A stretch of DNA of 64,000 nucleotides from Wujia chipingensis (lineage in GTDB: Bacteria > Bacillota > Clostridia > Lachnospirales > Lachnospiraceae). A program made the position numbers and the translations under genes. Numbering within the stretch: the stretch's first letter is position 1; every line of letters begins with the position of its first letter. Shown here one piece after another: positions 9,045 to 16,845 of this stretch. The stretch is taken from positions 124,001-188,000 of the forward strand of contig NZ_CP060632.1 in the NCBI RefSeq assembly GCF_014337155.1. The letters run 5' to 3'. The notes under the pieces are model-generated. The model was given only the letters and a program-made list of their open reading frames with translations. It ran no database searches and had not been told where the DNA came from.

Positions 9045-10344
9045 ATGGGAAACATGGGAGAGAAAAAGTTCAAAATTCAGCACTGGCATATTGTCGCAGT
9101 GATGCTTATGGTGTACGATACAATTGTAGTTAATTTTGCGTATGCGGTTGCATTGTGGTTGCGGTTTGACTGCCGGTTCTCAGCAATTGATATCAAATAT
9201 CTGGAAGCGTGGATCGCATATATACCGGTTCGAACGGTTATCACGCTGACAGTCTTCTGGCTCACAAGTATGTACAAACGAATATGGCGGTTCCTTGGCA
9301 TCCGTGAATTACTGCCAATGACGAACGCGACATTGATCGCAGGACTGATCAACCTGTGTGGAATCACGATCTTCCTGCAGCGTATGCCGATTTCCTACTA
9401 TATATTAGGATTTGTTCTGGAATATGTATGTGAGATCGGACTGCGGTATTCGTATCGTATCTTTGTCACAGAACGAAACCGGGCACATGGCAAGCAGGTG
9501 GACAATGTCATGGTTATTGGAGCCGGTGCGGCAGGACAGACGCTGATGCGGGAAATCCAGCGGTCATCCAAGCTCAACAACATGCTTGTGAAATGTTTTA
9601 TTGATGACAATAAGAACAAGAATGGACGTTTTATTGAGGGTGTTCCGGTAGCAGGAACAAGAGACGATATATTTGCTGCATAAGATCGATCAAATCATCT
9701 TTGCTATTCCAACGGCAACAAAGGATGAGCGTCGGGAGATACTTAATATATGTAACGAGACGGATTGTGTTGTGAAGACCGTGCCAGGTATCTACCAGAT
9801 TGTGGATGGTGATGTGAAGCTGAGTAAGCTCCGGCCGATCTCTATGGAAGATCTGCTCGGAAGAGAACCGATCAAGATAGATCTTGCTAGTATAACCGGC
9901 TATATCGAGGGCAAACGTGTGCTGGTAACCGGTGGAGGCGGCTCGATCGGAAGTGAGCTTTGCAGACAGATCGCGGCAAGCCGGCCGGAACGACTTATCA
10001 TCTTTGATGTATATGAGAACAATGCATACGAGATTGAACAGGAATTACGACATAACTTCCCGAAACTGAATCTGACTGTACTGATTGGATCGGTACGTGA
10101 CAGCTGCAGAATCGAGCGTGTGTTTGAAGAGTATAAACCGCAGATCGTCTACCATGCGGCGGCACACAAGCATGTGCCACTCATGGAGGGAAGTCCTTGC
10201 GAGGCGATCAAAAACAACGTATTTGGCACTTATAAAACCGCACTTGCGGCAATCCGAAATCACTGCGACCGTTTTGTGCTGATCAGTACAGATAAAGCAG
10301 TCAATCCGACAAATGTCATGGGTGCGAGCAAGCGTATGTGTGAG
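9045..10344 (+). pseudogene. Broken capD-type nucleotide-sugar dehydratase/epimerase
   Basis: Two frames together encode most of a membrane nucleotide-sugar 4,6-dehydratase/epimerase of the CapD/WbpM/PglF family, used in polysaccharide or glycan synthesis. Frame 1 (9045-9683) holds the membrane helices and the first Rossmann motif VIGAGAAGQ. Frame 2 (from about 9676) holds IIFAIPTA, the second motif VTGGGGSIGSEL, YHAAAHKHVPLME and STDKAVNPTNVMGASKR. A short deletion near 9680 breaks the frame after DDIFAA. The reading frame then passes straight into UDP-glucose dehydrogenase sequence after KRMCE, so the last 100 or more residues expected of the family are missing. It cannot make a functional dehydratase as it stands. 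Confidence 0.88.
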
Positions 10345-11290
10345 AAGATCAATCATCACATAAGTCCGATTCAGGATGAATATATTGAGAAGTATGGTAA
10401 TTAAGTCCACAATTCCGGTGGGATATACGAAATCCATCCGGAAGAAATATTGTTGTGAAAACATTATTTTCAGTCCGGAATTTCTGCGGGAATCAAAGGC
10501 GTTGTATGATAATTTATACCCAAGCCGTATCATTGTTGGAACGGATATGGATGATGAGAGACTGGTTGCGGCGGCACATACATATGCGGGGCTGTTGCAG
10601 GAAGGCGCAATCAAGGAGAATATTGACACGCTGATCATGGGGTATACGGAAGCAGAGGCGGTCAAGCTTTTTGCAAATACATATCTGGCACTGCGTGTAT
10701 CGTATTTCAACGAGCTCGACACATATGCGGAGATGAAGGGCTTTGATACGCAGCAGATCATCAATGGTGTGTGTTTGGATCCGCGAATCGGCACACATTA
10801 CAATAACCCAAGTTTTGGTTATGGAGGATATTGCCTGCCGAAGGACACAAAGCAGTTGTTGGCGAACTATCAGGATGTGCCGGAGAACCTGATTGAAGCG
10901 ATTGTGGAATCAAACCGGACGAGGAAGGATTATATTGCGGATCGAGTGCTGGAGATTGCTGGAGCGTATGGACCGAATGAAGACTACGATGCTTCGAAGG
11001 AAAAGGAAGTTGTCGTTGGTGTGTACCGCTTGACGATGAAAAGTAATTCGGATAATTTCCGGCAGAGTTCCATCTAGGGAGTCATGAAGCGGATCAAGGC
11101 GAAAGGCGCAACCGTGATCGTGTATGAGCCGACTTTGGAGGATGGTAGCACATTCTTTGGCGGCAGAGTTGTGAATGATCTGGCGCAGTTCAATGATCTG
11201 TCGCAGGCGATCATTGCGAACCGGTATGATGCTTGTCTGGATGATGTGGCGGACAAGGTGTATACGAGAGATATATTTAGGAGAGATTAG
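10345..11290 (+). pseudogene. ugd: Remnant of UDP-glucose 6-dehydrogenase
   Basis: Sequence closely matching bacterial UDP-glucose dehydrogenase, with at least three lesions. First, the N-terminal NAD-binding GxGYVG region is gone and the sequence begins in frame with capD at [17 protein letters not shown]. Second, a deletion at about 10397 removes roughly 50-60 residues and shifts frame into [13 protein letters not shown]. Third, a TAG at 11075 interrupts the last part, which resumes at once as [10 protein letters not shown] and ends FRRD at 11290. The catalytic segment with [13 protein letters not shown] is still readable at 10376-11074. The enzyme would oxidise UDP-glucose to UDP-glucuronate for capsule. 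Confidence 0.92.
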
Positions 11291-11299
11291 GGATGGGAG

Positions 11300-11334
11300 A
11301 CCGTCGGGAGCGTAGTGCTTTCGGCGGTTTTTTT
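11300..11334 (+). terminator. Terminator of the decayed ugd
   Basis: ACCGTCGGGAGC pairs with GCTTTCGGCGGT (some G-T pairs), followed by seven Ts. Confidence 0.85.
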
Positions 11335-11496
11335 ACGTTTTTAAAATTTATTTTCGCCTGTACCCCGCATTCTTGCGTGCTTTTCCTAAATGTTCCAAAC
11401 TTACGCTTTACAATGTATTTTCACCTGTGATATGGTTTTTGTGTCGACAAGGTTGGATGGATGAACCATCACCCCGGGGCAATACAGGAGGAGTGT

Positions 11497-11697
11497 ATGG
11501 CGAAGATGGAGTTGAACAGGCAGGAAGAGTATCTGAATCGGATTGACAGACTGAAGCTGATGGATGATGACTTCTTTTCCGAGGCGCTGGATGGAAAGGT
11601 TGAAGCGGTAGAATTTATTTTGCAGGTGGTGCTGGAAAAAATTGTAGATTTGTGTAGAATAATGGTTATAAGACATGTGTGGGAGCATGACTTATAG
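11497..11697 (+). pseudogene. Fragment of an Rpn-like PD-(D/E)XK nuclease family gene
   Basis: Encodes MAKMELNRQEEYLN then RLKLMDDDFFSEALDGKVEAVEF as adjoining stretches, after a clear AGGAGG site. This start is typical of clostridial Rpn/PD-(D/E)XK transposase-like proteins of about 250-300 residues. Here the match stops after about 50 residues and the tail to the stop is unlike the family, so the rest has been lost. Identification rests on the N-terminal pattern only. Confidence 0.45.
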
Positions 11698-11934
11698 GGG
11701 TGAGGGGAATTCTATATAGTTATCGTTCTTATTGCAAATTCTTTTTTCTAGAAAAAATGTCGATAGTTGAGAACCTCTGAAAAATTCCCATGTACGAAAG
11801 TGAGACAAAATTCGCATTTAAAATTGTGATGATGATTTGTCTGTCGTATGCAGCACAGTAGTTGTTACTTTTGTTTGATACACGGCGGGAATAGTAGAGC
11901 TGAATAGTTTTGAAGATTATACAAGGGGGATAAA

Positions 11935-12789
11935 ATGACTTTATTTTTGATTGGAAATGGTTTTGATTTAATTGTGGTATGAATACGAGATTCTCGGATG
12001 GTTAATTCAGATTCGAAATCTCCTATTATTGAGGCATTCAAAAGAGAAATATCATTGGATATAGATCGTTGGGGTGATTTCGAGATGGAGATGTGTGATT
12101 ATGCGCAATCCCTAAAAACGGAAAAAGAGTTTGTTGAATGTGTCAGGGATTTTTCTGTATATATGAGAGAATATCTAGATAGAGAACAGAAACTTTTTTT
12201 CAAAAGGATAAATGATGAAGCAAAAGAAAAAATAATTCATGATGAGATGGTGGATTCGTTTTCTGGGTTTTACAAAGGAATATCTCATAATGTGAATTCT
12301 ACAATGAGTATAAGAGATGCAGGGCTGCGTAGAAATATCCAGGCGATTTCGTTTAATTACACAGAGGTTTTTGATTATGCTATGGAGAAAGCGTTTGATC
12401 AATATTCATATCGGGCACCTCAGATAATCCATATTCATGGTAAATTAGGGGATGATCCAACGTTAGGAATTGACAATGAAAATCAATGGAAAGCAGCATA
12501 TCCTCTATCAAGAAATGGAAAAAGAGCGTTTGTTAAACCTTTTTTTAATGAAGAATATGACAGGATGCGGGTTGTTGAGGCGGTGAATATAATCAATTCT
12601 GCGGATACGATTTGTACATATGGTTTGGCGCTGGGAGAGTCGGATTTAACATGGAGAAATGTGTTGATTGATTGGCTTCAGAGAAACACGAAAAATCATT
12701 TATTTGTTTATAGATATGGGATATCTCAGAAAACTTATTTATTAGGAAATGTGGAGAAATGTATTCTTTGTCACAGGATAGTTTGTTAA
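11935..12789 (+). pseudogene. Frameshifted AbiH-family abortive-infection gene
   Basis: The start MTLFLIGNGFDL (ATG 11935, after AAGGGGG) is the AbiH N-terminal nucleotide-binding-like motif. It hits a stop at 11980 after a one-base loss; the next frame reads NCGMNTRFSD and then also stops. A third frame from 11998 continues for 263 residues with WGDFEMEM, FNYTEVFDY, HIHGKLGDD and YGLALGESD, all AbiH-like. The C-terminus also looks shortened, after SQKTYLLGN. AbiH proteins confer phage resistance by abortive infection. The third frame has no good ribosome-binding site, so the gene is probably dead. It is AT-rich and borders an intact toxin-antitoxin unit. Confidence 0.8.
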
Positions 12790-12892
12790 CGCAGGCAAAT
12801 CTTGTTATGGTAAAGTGTGAGGAGGCGAGTAGAGAAAGTTTATCAAATTGAATATAAAATAAAGTTTTGAATATAATAAATATAAAAAACTG

Positions 12893-12924
12893 TTGAAAAT
12901 ATTACTTATAAGTTATATTATAAC
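12893..12924 (+). promoter_or_regulatory. Promoter and palindromic operator of the TA-chaperone operon
   Basis: TTGAAA (12893-12898), 17-base spacer, TATTAT (12916-12921). Two perfect palindromes overlap it: ACTTATAAGT (12904-12913) in the spacer and GTTATA-T-TATAAC (12912-12924) over the -10 box. This is the expected position for repression by an XRE antitoxin. Confidence 0.65.
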
Positions 12925-12948
12925 AATACGAAGGAGGAGACTTGGGGT

Positions 12949-13326
12949 GTGGAATTAGAACAATTACTTATTGAAGAATTAGAAGAGACAATTTCAAGTG
13001 TAAAGAAAGAGTTTCGAAAAGCAGTTGATGAGGCGTGGAGGGAAAATGCGCCTTGGCAGAGATATCAGAAAAAGTTGATTGCAGATCTGGCAGTTTTAGA
13101 ACAGGAAAAAGATCGAGCGATTGATTTGCCGCAATTTGAAAAGTTAACGGGATTTGACAAACTATATAGTATTAGACATCCAGAATCCAGGAAAAATGTA
13201 AGAGTACTTTATACGATTGAAGATGACACCATAATACTGCTTACTGCCTTTTTAGAGAAAAATGCTGGAGATTATCAAAGAGCAATTGAAATTGCTCAAA
13301 AGAGGCTAAAGTGGTTGTTTAGTTAA
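12949..13326 (+). CDS. HigB-like toxin (RelE/ParE superfamily, Gp49-like)
   Basis: 125 residues from a GTG start preceded by AAGGAGGA. After an acidic N-terminal helix, the pattern is that of phage-derived Gp49-like/HigB toxins: PWQRYQKKLIADLAVLEQE, LPQFEKLTGFDKLYSIRHPES, NVRVLYTIEDDTIILLTAFLEKN, then QRAIEIAQKRLKW. Members of this family cleave mRNA at the ribosome. The toxin comes first, before its antitoxin, which is the HigBA order. The 40-residue N-terminal extension is longer than in minimal RelE toxins but usual for the Gp49-like branch. The gene is AT-rich relative to the flanks. Confidence 0.87.
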   Translation: MELEQLLIEELEETISSVKKEFRKAVDEAWRENAPWQRYQKKLIADLAVLEQEKDRAIDLPQFEKLTGFDKLYSIRHPESRKNVRVLYTIEDDTIILLTAFLEKNAGDYQRAIEIAQKRLKWLFS

Positions 13327-13342
13327 TTTAAAAGGATTATAG

Positions 13343-13756
13343 ATGGAGGATATGAAAATGGGAATTGCAGAAAAGATTGCAAATGCAAAGAAGTCAAATT
13401 GGGTTTCAGAAGGTATTTCTAAGTCTGAAGTAAAAACGATTGTTGAGTTAGCAAAGATTTCTGCGCAGATTGAAAGATGCAGACTTGACATGGGCATGAC
13501 ACAACAAAAGTTTGCTGAATATATGGGCGTAACGCAGGCGATGGTTTCTAAGTGGGAAAGTAGGGAATATAATTTCACGATAAGAACATTAAATGAAATT
13601 TGTCAAAAGACAAACTTGAAATTATTTGTTAGTTTGGATAAACCATGTGTAAAATCTGATTATAATATTGTGGAATGGGAGAGCGAAAAGGTAGGAAAGA
13701 AAAGACGGGATAATGGTTATTTACGACTTGTATATGATAAGGGGGCGATTGCATAA
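13343..13756 (+). CDS. HigA-like XRE antitoxin with C-terminal extension
   Basis: 137 residues from ATG 13343; ATGs at 13352 and 13358 are also possible, the last being best spaced from GGAGG. Residues about 45-100 form a helix-turn-helix XRE domain with MTQQKFAEYMGVTQAMVSKWES. The last 40 residues or so (from LFVSLDKPCV) lie beyond the DNA-binding domain. In TAC systems, the antitoxin carries a C-terminal chaperone-addiction segment bound by the SecB-like chaperone; this tail is in the right place to be one, which is inference. It lies 16 bases after the toxin, and its stop overlaps the next start (TAATG). It probably represses the upstream palindromes. Confidence 0.85.
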   Translation: MEDMKMGIAEKIANAKKSNWVSEGISKSEVKTIVELAKISAQIERCRLDMGMTQQKFAEYMGVTQAMVSKWESREYNFTIRTLNEICQKTNLKLFVSLDKPCVKSDYNIVEWESEKVGKKRRDNGYLRLVYDKGAIA

Positions 13757-14187
13757 TGGAGTTAAATCGAATTGCAACAGGAATAAAGTTAGTTGGTACA
13801 ACGATTAAAGAGATTTCTGTTGAAAATAACATAGTGAATGTTCAAAAAGAGGCAAAAAGAAGTTTTGGTCTTAATATTAATGAGCCTAGTTTTGAAAATA
13901 TTGACGAAGGCCTTTTTTCGCAAATGGCTATAGATTTTGAAGTAGAGATAGAGCAGACAGAAGATCGAAATTTTAAATTAGAACTATCTTTAGAAGGAGC
14001 ATTCCTATCAGAAAAAAATACTGAGGAAGAAGATTTTAAACAGCTTGTAATCATAAATGGAGCTGCAGCTCTGATTAGCATTGCAAGAGGAAAAATAGAA
14101 TCGATAACATCTAATATTTTTGACAGCGGAAAAGTTGTTATTCCGTTTGTAAACGTAATTGATTACTATAAAGGTTTGTCAGAATAA
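13756..14187 (+). CDS. SecB-like chaperone of a TAC module
   Basis: 143 residues, acidic. The C-terminal half follows the SecB pattern: a beta strand KLELSLEGAFL, then FKQLVIINGAAALISIARGK, corresponding to the SecB helix after the conserved N, then ITSNIFDSGKVVIPFVNVIDYYK, corresponding to the segment ending in PxxNF in SecB. Firmicutes generally lack the canonical export chaperone SecB, but SecB-like proteins occur as third genes of toxin-antitoxin-chaperone systems, best known in Mycobacterium tuberculosis. Its start overlaps the antitoxin stop by one base, and a terminator follows. The expected job is to fold or protect the antitoxin. No enzymatic motif is seen. Confidence 0.78.
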   Translation: MELNRIATGIKLVGTTIKEISVENNIVNVQKEAKRSFGLNINEPSFENIDEGLFSQMAIDFEVEIEQTEDRNFKLELSLEGAFLSEKNTEEEDFKQLVIINGAAALISIARGKIESITSNIFDSGKVVIPFVNVIDYYKGLSE

Positions 14188-14237
14188 TATTTGACTAAGT
14201 TATAGATCAAGACACATCAAATTAAAACAGTAACGCA

Positions 14238-14273
14238 AAATACCGTGTGGATTCCCCAATCCACACGGTATTT
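14238..14273. terminator. Terminator of the TA-chaperone operon
   Basis: A perfect 15-bp stem: AAATACCGTGTGGAT, loop TCCCCA, and its complement, with A- and T-rich flanks. It could work in both directions, although only the plus-strand operon needs it. Confidence 0.85.
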
Positions 14274-14560
14274 CTATATAAAACACACATCTGAGCTGCT
14301 TCCGAACATCAGCAACTCATCCTCTCCCCAAGATGTCCAAAGGTGTTTGCTTTGAACACATTTATCGTAACATAAGTGGAAGAAAAAACAAGGGGGGTGG
14401 CACAATTGACGCGCAGGAGAGCATACTTTTTCACTTTCGTGCATTTTCTGCTATATTTCATGCAGAATCGTCAAGTCCGGTTTTGTAATTTTGATAAAAA
14501 ATACAGGTTATATCTGAGGATAAAAACTTGTGCTATACTACACAAGGAAAGGGGAAACAT
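14274..14560. other. Gene-free stretch before the VanZ-like gene
   Basis: No supportable gene. A 69-codon open frame here lacks a ribosome-binding site and family resemblance. The last 60 bases presumably hold the promoter of the VanZ-like gene (a TATACT at 14534-14539), but no convincing -35 was found. Confidence 0.5.
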
Positions 14561-15133
14561 ATGGATCTCAATCAGATATTTATAAAATATTATCCAGAGT
14601 GGACCGCGTTTGAAGCGGTTGTATTTTTCTCGGTTTTGATAGGAGTAACAGCCATTTTATTGATACAAGTGCTACGCAAGCATATTCGTTGGGTGCGGGC
14701 GGTTTCTGTGTTATTGCTTGTGACATATCTGATGCTTGTATTTGGTTCGACTGTGTTTATGCGGCAGCCAGGGACAAGGCAGGCGGAGTATGAATGGTTC
14801 TGGTCGTGGAAGGTAGTGTATCATGCCTTTGAAGAGGGATATACACATAGCTTGTTTTGGGAGATTCTGCTGAATATTGCGTTGTTTGTTCCGATTGGTG
14901 CATTGCTGCCGCTTGCGAGTGGACGGAAACGAGGTATTTGGCTGGCGTTGGTTACTGGAATTCTGATTTCTACAAGTATTGAAGGCTTGCAGCTTTGGCT
15001 GTGCCGGGGCTTGTTTGAATTTGATGATATCTTTGATAATACACTTGGGTGTGTGTTGGGACAAGCAGTGATTGGAAATCCTGTTACATATCTTCTTATG
15101 AAAATTTCCGCCCCACCCAAATGTAAAAATTAA
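14561..15133 (+). CDS. VanZ-like membrane protein
   Basis: 190 residues from ATG 14561 after GGAAAGGGG. Four to five membrane helices with the VanZ pattern: LLNIALFVPIGALLPL, then STSIEGLQLWLCRGLFEFDDIFDNTLGCVLGQ as adjoining parts. The conserved E and the DDIxxNTxG motif are present. VanZ-type proteins are widespread; VanZ itself gives low-level teicoplanin resistance, and the function of most others is unknown. Nothing here suggests a glycopeptide resistance cluster. The gene converges on the M23 peptidase gene. Confidence 0.85.
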   Translation: MDLNQIFIKYYPEWTAFEAVVFFSVLIGVTAILLIQVLRKHIRWVRAVSVLLLVTYLMLVFGSTVFMRQPGTRQAEYEWFWSWKVVYHAFEEGYTHSLFWEILLNIALFVPIGALLPLASGRKRGIWLALVTGILISTSIEGLQLWLCRGLFEFDDIFDNTLGCVLGQAVIGNPVTYLLMKISAPPKCKN

Positions 15134-15162
15134 ATTATTCCAATCAAATACCCCCTGCCATT

Positions 15163-15921
15163 TTATTGTAGCTTCACGTATTCCAATGGATCAACAACCT
15201 CATCATTCACCCGCATTTCAAAATGCAGATGTGGTCCGGTGCTGTTTCCGGTGTTGCCGGAGAGTCCGAGCAGATCGCCTTGTGCGACGGTCTGTCCGAC
15301 TTCGACAGAAGTTTCAGACAGATGTCCGTAACGGATGACCATGCCATCGCCGCAGTCCACATAGACACTGATGCCGTAGCCGCCGTTCCAACCGGATTGT
15401 ATGACGGTTCCGGCGGTGCTGCTCTTGACAGGCGTGCCGACATTGACCGCGAGGTCGATTCCGTTGTGCGTTCTGCCCCAGCGCGGACCGACGTAAGAAG
15501 TGATGACGTAATCATCGACCGGAATCAGAAAGTCCGGTCGCTCCTTTGTTCCGACATGTACCTCGCGGGCAATCGCGGGCGTGATGACGCGGGAATCGAT
15601 GATCTCCTCGGACACAGCGTGTCCATTTAAATAGGTGATCAAAGCAGTTGTTTCCTGCTTGCCAGCGGTGCCTTCCTGTGTGACGACGATCTCGCCCTGA
15701 TAGAGGGAATCATCGTAGACGGTGTTGCAGGAATCATAATAAGGAACGATTTCCTTTACACTTTGCAGGGATGTTCCGGTTAGTCTGTATTCTTTTTGCG
15801 GTAATTTGATCGATGGAAATTCGCGTGCCTGACTCATCAGACAGACGAGCAGACTGCTTCCCACCAAAGTAAATGTCAGTAATTTTTGTCTTTTGTAGGA
15901 AAACTGAAATTTATGTTTCAT
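15163..15921 (-). CDS. G5-domain M23 peptidoglycan endopeptidase
   Basis: 252 residues from ATG 15921, which follows TAGGAGA. A signal-anchor helix (about 14-30) is followed by a G5 domain (about 75-130: GEIVVTQEGTAGKQE to the conserved hydrophobic VGTKERP end) and a LytM/M23 domain (135-250). Unlike the SpoIIQ-like protein at 2199, the zinc site is complete: HNGIDLA, GHLS and HLHFE. It should cut peptide cross-links in peptidoglycan outside the membrane, in growth, division or germination. The role cannot be narrowed from context. Confidence 0.9.
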   Translation of the reverse strand: MKHKFQFSYKRQKLLTFTLVGSSLLVCLMSQAREFPSIKLPQKEYRLTGTSLQSVKEIVPYYDSCNTVYDDSLYQGEIVVTQEGTAGKQETTALITYLNGHAVSEEIIDSRVITPAIAREVHVGTKERPDFLIPVDDYVITSYVGPRWGRTHNGIDLAVNVGTPVKSSTAGTVIQSGWNGGYGISVYVDCGDGMVIRYGHLSETSVEVGQTVAQGDLLGLSGNTGNSTGPHLHFEMRVNDEVVDPLEYVKLQ

Positions 15922-16213
15922 GATTTGCTCTCCTACGGAATATGTACTTGCAGTCAGTGTTCCCATATATGGCATACGCTATTCAAATATATGGAAAATG
16001 TGACGATATATTGAAATGTACGATAACAAATTCGTAACAATTTTATTGTAGTGTTACAAATCTGTGATGTAAAGAAAATGCGTGTACAAAATTCTGACAG
16101 ACAGCGGCAAAATTCTTGTTCGCGCATGCGCTTTGTGATAAACTAAAACATGAGTGAGTACAGAAGATGGATGCTGGAAATGCGGCATTGGATTACGACA
16201 GAGGGAGTTGCAA

Positions 16214-16555
16214 ATGGCAAAAAATTTGATTGATATAGAAGATATTCCACCACAGCTTGCGAACAAGGTCAAGCAGGATCTGCGTTTTAAGACCGGGAAT
16301 TTTGTGTGGCGCGTGCGGTTCAATATTCCGCTGGACCCGCATACGGTGAACAAGGATACGATGTATGTGACGAATTCGCAGAACCAAAAGCTGCGATCCT
16401 ATATCCGTTATGATACGAAAAATGAGATTATCGAGGTGGAACCGCTGGAGCCGTATTCGACGAACGAATACTATTTCCTGACGATCACAAAAAATGTGAA
16501 GTCGAGAGGCGGACAGTCGTTGAAGGAGCCAGTGCAGATCAAATTCAAATTATAA
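16214..16555 (+). CDS. Small SbsA-type Ig-like (Big_5) protein
   Basis: 113 residues from ATG 16214 after GAGGGAG. After a 25-residue helix, the rest (VRFNIPLDPHTVNKDTMYV to YYFLTITKNVKSRGGQSL) follows the bacterial SbsA-like Ig fold usually found in repeats on surface proteins. Here it stands alone, with no signal peptide or membrane segment, so it would remain in the cytoplasm. Its function is unknown. The gene is monocistronic with its own terminator. Confidence 0.7.
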   Translation: MAKNLIDIEDIPPQLANKVKQDLRFKTGNFVWRVRFNIPLDPHTVNKDTMYVTNSQNQKLRSYIRYDTKNEIIEVEPLEPYSTNEYYFLTITKNVKSRGGQSLKEPVQIKFKL

Positions 16556-16575
16556 AAGTACAAATAATAAATTAC

Positions 16576-16604
16576 AGGGACCGAAACAAATCGGTCCCTT
16601 TTTA
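16576..16604 (+). terminator. Terminator after the Ig-like gene
   Basis: AGGGACCGA, loop AACAAA, TCGGTCCCT, then five Ts. Confidence 0.9.
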
Positions 16605-16845
16605 TAAAAATGCAACCGCGCGGGTGGTATCTTAGCAAGGGGGAGAAATGGATGGTAAAACTCGAAAAGACTTGTGAATAATCGGTTGCATGCGTGCCTA
16701 TCCATATCATACGCAAAAAGCATGTCTTGTGTTCTTTTTTCCTAGACATAGTATGGTCGATGTGCTATTATTTTATGTGATTTGAAATGAAATTTTTTGA
16801 GTGAAACTGCACGAAAGGTGCAGTCTTGAAAAGGAGGAAAAAACA

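Noticed and set aside
10376..11077. Reading the 233-residue frame as a functional Ugd
   Set aside because: It lacks the NAD-binding N-terminus and ends at a nonsense codon in the middle of conserved sequence.
11998..12789. Reading the 263-residue frame as a complete protein
   Set aside because: It has no ribosome-binding site and its missing N-terminus is found, frameshifted, just upstream.
14376..14585. 69-codon frame before the VanZ-like gene
   Set aside because: It has no ribosome-binding site, shows no family pattern and overlaps the better supported VanZ start.
16618..16632. GGGTGGTA, resembling the T-box antiterminator core
   Set aside because: There is no specifier stem, no ACCGCG completion and no aminoacyl-related gene downstream.
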